Assembly: GCA_002694685.1 (NCBI GenBank)
Contig: NZMW01000004.1
Coordinates: forward strand, 306,632-370,631
From: Balneola sp.
Lineage (GTDB): Bacteria > Bacteroidota > Rhodothermia > Balneolales > Balneolaceae
Direction: 5' to 3'
DNA length: 64,000 nt
Part shown: positions 50,733 through 59,913 of the stretch, piece by piece
How the letters are laid out: each line of letters starts with the position of its first letter
Position numbering within the stretch: the stretch's first letter is position 1
Notes under the pieces: generated by a model
Seen by the model: the letters and a program-made list of their open reading frames with translations, nothing else
The model's database searches: none
Told to the model about the DNA's origin: nothing
Translations under genes and position numbers: made by a program

Positions 50733-51968
50733 ATGTCTATACCCTTACTTGATTTAAATCGGCAGTACGAGTCTATTAAGCCTGAAATAAAAGAAGCGAT
50801 AGATGAAGTGCTTGAGAGCCAGTATTTTATTATGGGTGATCAGGTTAAAGATTTTGAAGAGAAAGTCGGGGCTTACTGTAAAGCAAACTATACATATGGA
50901 TGTGCATCCGGATCTGATGCCCTTTTGTTAGCCTTGATGGCCATTGACCTGCAGCCTGGAGATTACGTGTTAACCAGTCCATTTACCTTCTTTGCCACGG
51001 CCGGAGCTATTTCTCGGTTAGGTGGAATTCCCGTTTTTCTTGATATTGAAAAAGACTCTTTTAATCTGGATCCGGTTCAAATTAAAAGATTTATGGAGGG
51101 AGAGCATCCTGTTTACAAAAAGTTGAATCCCGATCCTGAAAAAATAAAAGCCATAATACCGGTTCATTTGTATGGACAAATGGCTGATATGGATCCAATA
51201 ATGGCTATCGCTAAAGAGTATGGATTAAAAGTGATCGAAGATGCTGCCCAGGCTATTGGTGCTGAATATAAGGGACAACGGGCTGGTAGCATTGGTGATT
51301 TTGGATGTTTTAGTTTTTTTCCAAGTAAAAATCTGGGTGCATTCGGTGATGCAGGCTTAGTTACTGTAAAGGATGAGAAGCGAGCTAAAGAATTGGACAT
51401 TCTTCGATTACATGGAGCAAAACCCAAATATCATCATAGTTTAGTAGGCATAAACAGTCGTTTAGATGCCATTCAGGCTGCTGTGCTATCTGTGAAGCTT
51501 AAGTATCTAGATGATTGGTCTGATCGGAGAAAAGAAATAGCAAGTCAGTACAAGAGGCTTTTTACGGAAGCGGGTGTGGTTGGTGATCTTGGTAATTGCG
51601 CAGGAACCTGTCAAGCTATGGGTGGCAATGATTGTAACTTGGAGGACACGAAAGTTATCCTTCCCAGCGAAACTACAGGGTCGGAAGGTACAGACGGAAG
51701 GCATATCTATCATCAGTACACTATTAGGACAAGCAGAAGAGAGGCTGTAGCAAAAGCACTTTCCAATCATAATATCGGACACTCTGTGTACTATCCAATT
51801 CCACTGCATGAGCAGGAGTGCTTTGCTTATTTGGGATATGAACCTAAGGATTGTCCTGTTTCTCACTGCGCCAGCAAGCAGGCTTTATCTATTCCAATTT
51901 TCCCGGAACTAAGAGATAATGAGATGGAGAAAGTAGTTGAGGTAATTACACAGGCTTTAAAAAGGTAA
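50733..51968 (+). CDS. DegT/DnrJ/EryC1-family sugar aminotransferase, WbpE-like
   Basis: A 411-residue PLP enzyme: IPLLDLNRQYESIKPEI, ASGSDALLLALMAIDLQPGD, TSPFTFFATAGAISRLGG, IEDAAQAIGAEYKGQRAGS, and the PLP lysine in FSFFPSKNLGAFGDAGLV. This is the usual C3-aminotransferase of 2,3-diamino-uronate synthesis when next to a WbpB-like gene. It is longer than typical (about 360-380) by a loop at about 285-315, which contains three Cys (289, 293, 301, pattern C-x3-C-x7-C) and Gly/Thr-rich sequence before HIYHQYTIRT. The loop is noted as unusual. Confidence 0.88.
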   Translation: MSIPLLDLNRQYESIKPEIKEAIDEVLESQYFIMGDQVKDFEEKVGAYCKANYTYGCASGSDALLLALMAIDLQPGDYVLTSPFTFFATAGAISRLGGIPVFLDIEKDSFNLDPVQIKRFMEGEHPVYKKLNPDPEKIKAIIPVHLYGQMADMDPIMAIAKEYGLKVIEDAAQAIGAEYKGQRAGSIGDFGCFSFFPSKNLGAFGDAGLVTVKDEKRAKELDILRLHGAKPKYHHSLVGINSRLDAIQAAVLSVKLKYLDDWSDRRKEIASQYKRLFTEAGVVGDLGNCAGTCQAMGGNDCNLEDTKVILPSETTGSEGTDGRHIYHQYTIRTSRREAVAKALSNHNIGHSVYYPIPLHEQECFAYLGYEPKDCPVSHCASKQALSIPIFPELRDNEMEKVVEVITQALKR

Positions 51969-52040
51969 TTATTTTTAAATTTATTACTGCAAGAAGGAAT
52001 CTTAAATTTCTATCTTAAGGCTTCATAAATACTTTATTCT

Positions 52041-53063
52041 ATGATCTGGGAACAGTCTTTATTTTTGTGGTTTCTTGCTTTGATACCTGCAGGTATTGCA
52101 CTTGCTTGGTGGAGATCAAATAGAGCCAGAAGTTTAAAAGAGCAATATTTTGGGAAAGAACTCTTTTCTGCTCTTAGGAACGGATATTGGTCTTTGGGGA
52201 ACAGTTTAAAAACTGTATTTATACTATCAGGTTTGTTCTTCCTGATTGTTTCATTAGCCGGGCCAAAAATTGGAACCGAAGTTCGGGAAGTAAAGCGACA
52301 GGGTATTGATATGCTGGTTGCCTTGGATCTTTCAGCAAGTATGAATGCTGAAGATGTTCGCCCCAGCAGATTGGAGAAAGCTAAGTTTGAGATCAATAGA
52401 TTGATAGAGCGACTAAAGGGTGATCGTGTTGGTTTAATTGTTTTTACCGGGGAAGCGTATCTCCAAAGTCCTATGACGCTCGACTATTCTGCCCTTAGAT
52501 TATTCCTGGATATTGCAGATACTGATCAGATGCCAAGCTCGGCGACAGATTTTAAATCAGCTATGGAAACTGGTTTGGAAGCTTTTCAGGCACTTGATGA
52601 AAATGCGACGGAAGCAGCCAAGGTTCTTTTGATTATATCTGACGGAGAAGATCATGGTCAGTCTTACGAGGAAGCACTAAACAATTTGGTGAATGAGGGC
52701 ATTTCAGTTTATACGCTGGGTGTTGGTACTACTGAAGGAACGACAATACCACTATACGAAGAAGGTTCGGATGAACTGATTGGATATAAGCGAGATAATG
52801 AAGGCCGTGTTGTAACCACGAAGCTGCAGACTCAAACCCTTAGAAGTATAGCCAATCAAGCTGAAGGAGAGTATTACTCTATAGAGCGTGGAAATGACGG
52901 GATCGATGGTTTTTTAGCCCGAATGGATGATCTTGAAAAAGGAGAGTTTGCCAGCCAGGAATATGCCGACTATAAAAACCAATATCAGTGGATGGGATCT
53001 TTGGCTTTATTATGCTTGGTGGTTTCAGTTTTGATCCCCTCTTACACTTCTAAAAAAGACTAA
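52041..53063 (+). CDS. VWA-domain membrane protein, BatA/BatB-like
   Basis: The 340-residue protein has N-terminal membrane helices (about 5-24 and 56-75) and a von Willebrand A domain whose MIDAS is complete (D96-x-S98-x-S100 in ALDLSASMNAED). Other conserved parts are RPSRLEKAKFEINRLIERL, GDRVGLIVFTGEAYLQSP and IISDGEDHGQSYEEAL. A C-terminal helix (about 316-334) closes it. BatA/BatB proteins of the aerotolerance operon of Bacteroidota look like this, but here no MoxR, BatC or BatD gene adjoins. The role is therefore unassigned; the domain probably faces the periplasm. Confidence 0.85.
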   Translation: MIWEQSLFLWFLALIPAGIALAWWRSNRARSLKEQYFGKELFSALRNGYWSLGNSLKTVFILSGLFFLIVSLAGPKIGTEVREVKRQGIDMLVALDLSASMNAEDVRPSRLEKAKFEINRLIERLKGDRVGLIVFTGEAYLQSPMTLDYSALRLFLDIADTDQMPSSATDFKSAMETGLEAFQALDENATEAAKVLLIISDGEDHGQSYEEALNNLVNEGISVYTLGVGTTEGTTIPLYEEGSDELIGYKRDNEGRVVTTKLQTQTLRSIANQAEGEYYSIERGNDGIDGFLARMDDLEKGEFASQEYADYKNQYQWMGSLALLCLVVSVLIPSYTSKKD

Positions 53064-53082
53064 TACATCAAATATTTTCGAA

Positions 53083-53586
53083 ATGACGAATAGCGATAAG
53101 GAGCAGCTTTTTAAAGATGTGGAAAAGAAATTAAAGGACCAGGGATTTGAAATAGATGATCACGACTTTGGGCGCCCATGGGGTGGATTTTTTGTTATAA
53201 ACGAAGATCAGGCTCAGAAATTTATAGATACTTATTTCGATGATGAAGTTGAAATGAGCGATGTCAATATCTCCGGTAAACTAAGCCCTAAGATCTTATT
53301 GGTTGAACCCGGTAAAAGACTTTCATGGCAATATCACCACAGGCGAGCGGAAATGTGGCAGGTTGTTGAAGGACCTGTAGGCGTAGTTCGCAGTAAAACG
53401 GATGAACAAAATGAGGTGAAGACATATAAAGCGGGAGACCTAATTACCTTAGAAAAAGGAGAGAGGCATCGTCTGGTCGGTCTTAAAAATTGGGGAATAA
53501 TTGCTGAAATATGGCAACATACTGATCCCAAGAACCCATCAGATGAGGAAGATATTGTTCGACTCGAGGATGATTTTGGTAGATAA
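53083..53586 (+). CDS. cupin protein, mannose-6-phosphate isomerase-like
   Basis: A 167-residue single cupin domain: HDFGRPWGGFFVIN, KILLVEPGKRLSWQYHHRRAEMW (metal ligands His-His and Glu, then a third His at KGERHRLVGLKN), and VVEGPVGVV. This is the pattern of the C-terminal phosphomannose isomerase domain (MannoseP_isomer) without the nucleotidyltransferase half. It could feed mannose-6-phosphate into GDP-mannose for gmd/fcl, but stand-alone members may have other sugar-phosphate roles. The N-terminal ~25 residues are helical and unassigned. Confidence 0.75.
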   Translation: MTNSDKEQLFKDVEKKLKDQGFEIDDHDFGRPWGGFFVINEDQAQKFIDTYFDDEVEMSDVNISGKLSPKILLVEPGKRLSWQYHHRRAEMWQVVEGPVGVVRSKTDEQNEVKTYKAGDLITLEKGERHRLVGLKNWGIIAEIWQHTDPKNPSDEEDIVRLEDDFGR

Positions 53587-53636
53587 ATTATTTCTCTCAT
53601 TGTCTCACTTATTAATTTACTCACTTAAAAAATATT

Positions 53637-54395
53637 ATGATCAAGCTATTCATCACTGATTTGGATGGGTGTATTTCCCACCCTTTTATAAGTCCGGATT
53701 GGGAAGCTATTTCAAAAATAAAAGAGTTAAATATCAGAAGTAAGGAAGTTGAAGAAATTCCGGCTCTTACCATCTGCTCAGGCAGGCCATTTCCTTATGT
53801 TGAAGCAGTAGCTCAATGGTTAGATATTGACACTCCGATGGTATTTGAAAGCGGGGGAGGTATGTATGATATTAAAACAAATGAAATAACATGGAATTCT
53901 CACTTTGATGATCAGGCAAAATTGGCTGTTACTGAAATCAAAGAATGGATCGACAATACGCTGATCAAGAATTATAAAGGCACGTATCCAGAATTCTCTA
54001 AATATACGGATGCCGGCTTGGTCAATCCTGATCCTGCTAAAGTAGCTCACATGCATGAGGAGATTTTGAACTACATCCCGGAGAGATATCCTATGTTCGA
54101 GGTTCATGCTACTGATATATCCGTGAACATCATCCTGAAAAAAGCCAATAAAGGAGAGGGGATTACAAATCTATGTGAATTGCTTAATCTCGATTTAAGC
54201 GAAGTAGCTTATATCGGAGATAGCAGTGGAGACCTGCCGGGTTTAAAGATTGTTGGGAAGTCGTTCGCCCCAATAAATGCTAAGTCGTTTGTGAAAGACA
54301 CAGCTGAGATTGTAACTAAAGAGACCACAGCAGGTGTACTTGAAGCTTACGAGTATCTAGTTGAGCATAATAAGAAAGAGCTTCAATCAGTTTGA
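53637..54395 (+). CDS. HAD-family phosphatase (type IIB cap)
   Basis: The 252-residue protein has HAD motif I in LFITDLDGCISHPF (Asp8, Asp10), motif II near TICSGRP, a IIB-type cap domain in the middle, and motif IV in AYIGDSSGDLPGLKIVG. It ends a plus-strand series that starts at 49663. HAD-IIB enzymes hydrolyse small sugar phosphates or phosphoglycolate; with sugar genes around, a sugar phosphate is the likely substrate, unproven. It ends 17 bases before the convergent DUF4175 gene. Confidence 0.85.
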   Translation: MIKLFITDLDGCISHPFISPDWEAISKIKELNIRSKEVEEIPALTICSGRPFPYVEAVAQWLDIDTPMVFESGGGMYDIKTNEITWNSHFDDQAKLAVTEIKEWIDNTLIKNYKGTYPEFSKYTDAGLVNPDPAKVAHMHEEILNYIPERYPMFEVHATDISVNIILKKANKGEGITNLCELLNLDLSEVAYIGDSSGDLPGLKIVGKSFAPINAKSFVKDTAEIVTKETTAGVLEAYEYLVEHNKKELQSV

Positions 54396-54412
54396 TCTGC
54401 CCTAAATATTTT

Positions 54413-57400
54413 TCAGAGAACACTTTGACGTTCTCTAAGCTCTTTCAATAACTCAAAGTAGTTTTCAATTAGGCGCTGATAGTCAGGAGAATATTTGGTG
54501 AAGTTGGGATCGTTGAGACGATTCCGAATCTGTTTCTCAAGCTCCTCAAGGGTCAGTTCCGGAGGTCGGTTCTGATCGTAATTCTCGGCAATGTTTCCTT
54601 CTCGCTTGTCTTCTTCATCCCGCTCTTGCATAGCCTGTTCAGCTTGTAGCATTCGTGATAAAATATTTTGCTGGCGCTCAATCATAATGGGGTCTGTAGA
54701 ACCTCCTCGGAGATCGTTGATGGTATCTTCCATGTCTTCAATCATGCGCTGCAATTCACTGCCAATCTGATCTCCGTCCATTTCGCCTTGTTGCTGGAGC
54801 TGCTGCAGTTGTTTGCGAATCTGATTTTGTTGTTTGGCGATTTGATTCAAACGCTCCATTTGGTCCTGAGAGAGTCGTTCTCCCTGCATGTCGTTGATCA
54901 TGTCCTGCATCATCTGATTGAGCTTCTGCTGCTGCTCACCGGACTGACTAAGCTGTTCCATCATCTGCTGCATGCTCATACTTCCTGCACCGCCCCCGCT
55001 GCTATTTTGGGAGTTCTGCAACTGCTCAAGCAAAGAAGCAATCATAAAGGCAATATCGTTGATTCCACCCAAAGCCTGCCGGGATGCAACGGATGACTGA
55101 CTTCTATTTCGTTCTGACATCTGTTCTAATGAACGCTGCAACCTCTTTTCAACCTCTAATTTCTTCTCATTGATTTGATTAGAAAACTGAGGAATTTGAG
55201 CAGAAAGTTGGTAAAGAGAATCAGAGACAGCCTTAAAAATACCTTCCACATTACGCTGATTTCGTGCATAGCTTACATAAGCCTGACTTCTATTTTCTGT
55301 TGCAGAGGCAAGAGTGGTCAGATCTTCTTGTTCCAGGGAAAGATTTAATAATGAATATAAAATGTATTGAAGTCCAGCGATATTAATCTGCTGCTGTTGT
55401 TGCCCCATGCTTTGCATCATGCTTCGGGTTTTCTCAGCCATTTGCTGATACTGCTGCTGACGTTGTTGCTGTTGATTCTGATCTTGCTTTTGTCCCTGTT
55501 GACCTTCCTGCTTTTCGCCTGAATTATCACCAGAATTTTTCTCGCCTATTTCCTTCTCAAGTTGTTCGCTAATTTTTTCAAGCTCCTGTTTTGTTTGCTC
55601 CTGATACTCACTTACAGTTTGTTTATTTTTATCTGAAGTATTCTGAGACAAAGAATCGACCTGGCTTTTAAGCTGTTCATTTTCTTTGAGCGTTTGTTCA
55701 AGTGCTTGTTGTTCTTTGGATGTTTGGGGTTCTCCATCTGTTTCTTGTCGCTCTTGCTCTTTTCGAGCCATATCTTCGAAAGACTTTGCCAGCTTGTCTA
55801 AGTCAGAATTCAACTTCAGCTCTTTGAATAGTTCAATGGTTCTTTCAAGGCGCTCTTTGTACAGCTTTTCATTGAACTCCAGGTTTTCAATAGCTTCACT
55901 CATCTGTTCCGGATTCATTTGGCTGAGCTGTTCTTTCAACTTCTCCATAGCCTTCAGGTACTCAGGGTCATCAATTTCCTCCATCAACTTTTGAAGTTCT
56001 TCATAAGCTTTTTGAGTTTCTTCAGAGAGCATATTGTCTTTGCTTAGCTCTTCCTTCAGCTCACTAAACTTCTTATTGAGTTCATCAATTTTCTTCTGGA
56101 CTTCTTCCTGCTGTTTTTGAACCTGCTCTAACTCTCTTCTCTCTTCATAGCCAGCGTTTTCAGGATTGTCCTTCATTCGTTCTTTGAACTGCTCATATTG
56201 TTTTTGAGTTTGTTCAAAAGCTTCCGAGATTTCATCAAGGTCAGTTTCAACATCCTCCTCTTTCTTGTCGATGTCTTCAAAATAATCTACCAGAGAAGGT
56301 ACGGTGAGAACCAGTTTTTGAGAATTTGCAGACTTAAAGCCATTGTATCCATCGTTATCACTAACGGTAATCCAGAAGGTGAGTTCATCCTGAGGTTTTA
56401 GTCCAAAGGACTCCAATCCCCAAACGAAAGGTTGTAATACCGACTCTTGCGGTCTGTCTAATGCTATAGATCCGGTTAATGGTTCTTCTACATAAGCTCT
56501 TCGCAATTCATAGTTGAGTGATGCAGCAGTAAGCCCAAAGTCATCTGTAGCACGAAACAGGATTTCAATTTCAGTAGGATTTACTTCCTGAATGGATTGT
56601 TCGGGCTCAATAATTTCCACTAAAGGATATTGATCAAATTGGGGGGCTACTACTATTTGAAATGGATTTTGACTGGTAAGTCCGTTTTGATCTTCTATAT
56701 GAAAACCAAGTGTATCGGGTTCTTTAACCGGAATCTGATACTTGAAAGTGCTGTCGTTCTGCACATATAGATCCAACAGCTCATTAGTAGTGTAAAGTTG
56801 AAGGAAAGAGACGGACTTATTGAGTCTGCCTGATAGTTTTAAAGTTGAGCCTTCATAAGGTCTTATTTGTGAAATTGGGTAGGTGACGGTTGTCGAATCT
56901 AATTCTGTATAGGAAGGCGGAATGATGGTGGCCTGTAACTCACTGAACCTTGGGCGAAGTTGCACATCTGCTTTAAATACTTCGCTTTTGTATCCGTCCA
57001 TCTGCACGTAATACTGTAAATCATTATTCAGGTCTAGTGGTATAGAACTAAAGCTAAGCCCCGATAACTCCATGGCACGCGTTCTGAAATTTTCTTCAAC
57101 AGAAGTTTTAATCTGAAGGCTTACGTTATCGGGAACTAAGTCGCCCTGAAATTCTATATCAACCTGAAATGGACTTCCCTGTTCAATGGTGATATTTCCA
57201 GGATTGATGACATATTGGTAAGGATTTGGTTTCTCAAAACTTTCCCAAAATGAAAAAGAGCGCTGTGTTGCTGCATTGAAGTTGATAGCTGTAAAACAAA
57301 ACACAATAAGAGAGGCTATAGATAAGCCTATAAATAGCGTGTAATACTTGTAATAGGCAGATTCTCTGATATAATTATTAAGGATATCTTCAAGCCGTTT

Positions 57401-57802
57401 TGGCTCAATTTTGCTAAGATTCTGGATAATAGCAGCGTCAACTAAAGCCCGATTACCCTGTGTTGATTTCTCTAAGTCTAAAGTGTCTTTTAGTTCGGGT
57501 AGATTACTCTCACGGCTAAAGGTTCTATAGAATTTTTTAAAACCGGTGGGATCAATCTTAGCATAGTCTTTCCAAAGTGAGAACCCGGATGCTGATATCA
57601 GAAGGAGGAGCAAAACAGATTTGGTAGCTATCGACAAGTAGAATACATGCTCAAGTATGACGAAAGCCGTTACTCCAATGAGAAGAATGAAAGCAGACCT
57701 CAGAAAAGAACTGATGTTCTTCTTTACAAGCAGACTTTTATAAGCAGCTTTTAGCTGTTTCTCAACAGATACCGAAGAGTGTTGTTGATCAGAATTTTTC
57801 AT
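54413..57802 (-). CDS. DUF4175-like giant membrane/coiled-coil protein
   Basis: The 1129-residue protein starts with membrane helices (about 31-70 and 152-171) and then a large beta-rich region (about 190-500, Ig-like wording such as TIIPPSYTELDSTTVTYPIS). The rest (about 510-1129) is extremely rich in Gln, Glu, Lys and Met, with heptad-like helices (VQKQQEEVQKKIDELNKKF, GQQGQKQDQNQQQQRQQQYQ). This matches the DUF4175 family, widespread in Bacteroidota, of unknown function and often near MoxR/VWA genes; the VWA protein at 52041 is indeed close. A possible role in cell envelope stress is only association. Low-complexity Gln runs may vary in length. Confidence 0.85.
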   Translation of the reverse strand: MKNSDQQHSSVSVEKQLKAAYKSLLVKKNISSFLRSAFILLIGVTAFVILEHVFYLSIATKSVLLLLLISASGFSLWKDYAKIDPTGFKKFYRTFSRESNLPELKDTLDLEKSTQGNRALVDAAIIQNLSKIEPKRLEDILNNYIRESAYYKYYTLFIGLSIASLIVFCFTAINFNAATQRSFSFWESFEKPNPYQYVINPGNITIEQGSPFQVDIEFQGDLVPDNVSLQIKTSVEENFRTRAMELSGLSFSSIPLDLNNDLQYYVQMDGYKSEVFKADVQLRPRFSELQATIIPPSYTELDSTTVTYPISQIRPYEGSTLKLSGRLNKSVSFLQLYTTNELLDLYVQNDSTFKYQIPVKEPDTLGFHIEDQNGLTSQNPFQIVVAPQFDQYPLVEIIEPEQSIQEVNPTEIEILFRATDDFGLTAASLNYELRRAYVEEPLTGSIALDRPQESVLQPFVWGLESFGLKPQDELTFWITVSDNDGYNGFKSANSQKLVLTVPSLVDYFEDIDKKEEDVETDLDEISEAFEQTQKQYEQFKERMKDNPENAGYEERRELEQVQKQQEEVQKKIDELNKKFSELKEELSKDNMLSEETQKAYEELQKLMEEIDDPEYLKAMEKLKEQLSQMNPEQMSEAIENLEFNEKLYKERLERTIELFKELKLNSDLDKLAKSFEDMARKEQERQETDGEPQTSKEQQALEQTLKENEQLKSQVDSLSQNTSDKNKQTVSEYQEQTKQELEKISEQLEKEIGEKNSGDNSGEKQEGQQGQKQDQNQQQQRQQQYQQMAEKTRSMMQSMGQQQQQINIAGLQYILYSLLNLSLEQEDLTTLASATENRSQAYVSYARNQRNVEGIFKAVSDSLYQLSAQIPQFSNQINEKKLEVEKRLQRSLEQMSERNRSQSSVASRQALGGINDIAFMIASLLEQLQNSQNSSGGGAGSMSMQQMMEQLSQSGEQQQKLNQMMQDMINDMQGERLSQDQMERLNQIAKQQNQIRKQLQQLQQQGEMDGDQIGSELQRMIEDMEDTINDLRGGSTDPIMIERQQNILSRMLQAEQAMQERDEEDKREGNIAENYDQNRPPELTLEELEKQIRNRLNDPNFTKYSPDYQRLIENYFELLKELRERQSVL

Positions 57803-57860
57803 AGAATTTTATAAGGCATAAAGGTGCAATAAAAACTGAAATCATTGCTCTTTATTTCAA

Positions 57861-58736
57861 TTAAAGATCATTTAGGCTCAAAGTTTCTGCAACAGAAAAT
57901 CTTCCTTCTTCATGTTGGACACGGATAACTTCTTCATGAGCATCATGTTCCAAATACAGATACCATTCATTCTTTGATGCCTGCTTTAAAAACGCTTCTT
58001 TTTCGTCCAGCGTTTGCACAGGATACATATCATACCCCATTACCCAAGGAAGTGGAACATGAACGTGGGTAGGTAAAAGATCGGCAACAAAAACGAGTGT
58101 TTTCCCATCAGCTTTAATTACCGGAAGCTGTTGCCCAATTGTATGTCCATTTACACTAAGGGCAGAGAGTCCTTTTTCATACTCGTGATTCTCGGCTACC
58201 AGGTTCAGCTTACCGGAATCTTTGATCGGTTGAATATTTTCAGGGAGAAAACTGGCTTTCTCCCGGGCATTGGGATTATTCGCATTATCCCAATGTTTGT
58301 CTACAACGTGATAATTGGCATCAGGGAAAGTGAGCTCAAGTTCTTCAAATTCATTATAGAAACTGCTGCCCCCACAGTGATCGAAGTGAAGATGGGTGAA
58401 AATGATATCTGAAATATCTTCAATAGAAAACCCATGATATTTCAGTGAATTTTCAAGATTCTTGTCTTTATACTTCAATTGATAGATGCCTTCCATCTTA
58501 TCACTAAACTTGGTGCCGGCTCCATTATCAACCAAGTAAACCTTACCGGTATTATTTGATTTAATTAGGAGGCATCGCATGGTCATTGGGATTCGGTTGT
58601 TATCATCCGCAGCAAGGCCTCTTGACCAGAGGGTTTTAGGAACCACTCCAAACATGGCACCTCCATCAAGGCGAAAGTCTCCCGTTTCTATGGTATAGAG
58701 TTCAAATGGACCTAAAGTAGTTTTTGATAAGCTCAT
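57861..58736 (-). CDS. MBL-fold metallo-hydrolase
   Basis: A 291-residue metallo-beta-lactamase-fold protein with THLHFDHCGG (His114, His116, Asp118-His119 region), the downstream NGHTIGQQLPVI, VFVADLLPTHVHVPLPWVMG and a final YLEHDAH. All metal-binding positions of the family are present. It has no signal peptide. It is likely a cytoplasmic esterase or lactonase-type hydrolase, with substrate unknown. It lies between the DUF4175 gene and the oxidase operon terminator, so it is probably transcribed on its own. Confidence 0.85.
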   Translation of the reverse strand: MSLSKTTLGPFELYTIETGDFRLDGGAMFGVVPKTLWSRGLAADDNNRIPMTMRCLLIKSNNTGKVYLVDNGAGTKFSDKMEGIYQLKYKDKNLENSLKYHGFSIEDISDIIFTHLHFDHCGGSSFYNEFEELELTFPDANYHVVDKHWDNANNPNAREKASFLPENIQPIKDSGKLNLVAENHEYEKGLSALSVNGHTIGQQLPVIKADGKTLVFVADLLPTHVHVPLPWVMGYDMYPVQTLDEKEAFLKQASKNEWYLYLEHDAHEEVIRVQHEEGRFSVAETLSLNDL

Positions 58737-58825
58737 GTACTGTCTTTTTTAGTTATTCGAATATAACAATCAGAGAAGAGGATTCAGAATAGGCTATAAT
58801 TATTTACAAGCATAATTCAGCCAAT

Positions 58826-58856
58826 AAAAAAACCCGATTCATAAAATGAACCGGGC
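58826..58856 (-). terminator. rho-independent terminator of the cytochrome oxidase operon
   Basis: On the minus strand CCCGGTTCAT pairs with ATGAATCGGG (10 bp, one G-U) around a TTT loop and is followed by TTTTTTT. It lies 27 bases after the stop of the subunit IV gene. Confidence 0.85.
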
Positions 58857-58882
58857 TTAAAAATATTGCTTCTTCTAAAGAT

Positions 58883-59200
58883 TTAGAAGGAGGGTACTAC
58901 ATCATTTCTATACATAGTATCTAGCAGTGTAACAGCTACCATCAAGATGAAAAAAGTAGCTGCCATGATTAGTAACATGGCATTGAATTTTACATCCCAA
59001 TAAAGGTTCATGAAAAATGCGGCTACCAAAAATGCTTTAACCAATGCAACAGCCATTGCTGTTACTACATCAAATGGAGGTGGTATAGCTACAAATTTAG
59101 CAAGGACTACCGTAATGATAGTCAAAATTAATAATGCAGTACCTACGGCCCAAAGCTGGCCTGCAGAAGAAACATGATGTTCGTGATTATGTTCGCTCAT
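58883..59200 (-). CDS. ctaF: caa3-type cytochrome c oxidase subunit IV
   Basis: The 105-residue protein starts with a His-rich MSEHNHEHHVSSAGQ and has three membrane helices (about 15-34, 42-63, 71-92). The family pattern ALVKAFLVAAFFMNLYWDVKFN in the second-third helix region (seen as ALVKAFLVAAFF then MNLYWDVKFN) matches the small prokaryotic subunit IV (COX4_pro). It is the last gene of the oxidase operon. Its role is structural in the inner membrane complex. Confidence 0.9.
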   Translation of the reverse strand: MSEHNHEHHVSSAGQLWAVGTALLILTIITVVLAKFVAIPPPFDVVTAMAVALVKAFLVAAFFMNLYWDVKFNAMLLIMAATFFILMVAVTLLDTMYRNDVVPSF

Positions 59201-59226
59201 AGTTAAAATCGTTTAGAGTAAATGGG

Positions 59227-59877
59227 TCATTCAATAAGATAGAGAAGTGGGAACAGGAAGATCCAGATAAGGTCAACCAAGTGCCAGTACAGCCCGGTAA
59301 TCTCAACAGGAGTGTAGTATTCACTACTGAATTCTCCTTTACTGGCGCGTCTGTAAATCCAGTAAATAAGACCGATTCCAATAATTACGTGCAATGCGTG
59401 AACGCCTGTAAGCATGTAATAAATACTAAAGAATACAGCGGCCTGAGCGTGCTCTAATCCCTCATAGGTGTAATATTCACCTGGGAAAATACCAAGTTCA
59501 AACTTGTGTGCGTACTCAAATCCTTTAATTACCATAAAGACAACTGCGAGTCCAATAGTGATTAAAAGGTTTTTCTTGAGCCCTTCAATTTGGTCTTTCT
59601 GGGCAGACCGGATAGCCATTGCAACCGTTAAACTACTACCAATAAGGACAACGGTATTGACCGCACCCCAAAAGGTATTGAGCTCGAGTGCTGCTTCGGT
59701 GAAGAGTTCCGGATACCATGCTCTGTATATAATGTAAGCACAGAATAATCCGCCAAAGAAAAGGATTTCGTTTACCAAGAACACCCACATACCCATTTTC
59801 GCAGTATCAAATTGCTGATCGGAGTCAACAAAGTGATGCTGTACATGCGTGGGGTGTGAAGTCGAATGATTCGCCAT
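59227..59877 (-). CDS. ctaE: cytochrome c oxidase subunit III
   Basis: The 216-residue protein has five membrane helices, the short form of subunit III. It shows KMGMWVFLVNEILFFGGLFCAY, the conserved Glu in EYAHKF, LTGVHALHVIIGIGLI and a C-terminal YWHLVDLIWIFLFPLLYLIE, the signature end of the family. It acts in the inner membrane oxidase, where subunit III supports stability and proton uptake. It follows the subunit I gene after 36 bases. Confidence 0.94.
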   Translation of the reverse strand: MANHSTSHPTHVQHHFVDSDQQFDTAKMGMWVFLVNEILFFGGLFCAYIIYRAWYPELFTEAALELNTFWGAVNTVVLIGSSLTVAMAIRSAQKDQIEGLKKNLLITIGLAVVFMVIKGFEYAHKFELGIFPGEYYTYEGLEHAQAAVFFSIYYMLTGVHALHVIIGIGLIYWIYRRASKGEFSSEYYTPVEITGLYWHLVDLIWIFLFPLLYLIE

Positions 59878-59913
59878 TTACTTCCCGAGTTGTGTTTTTT
59901 GTGTTAACATTTT

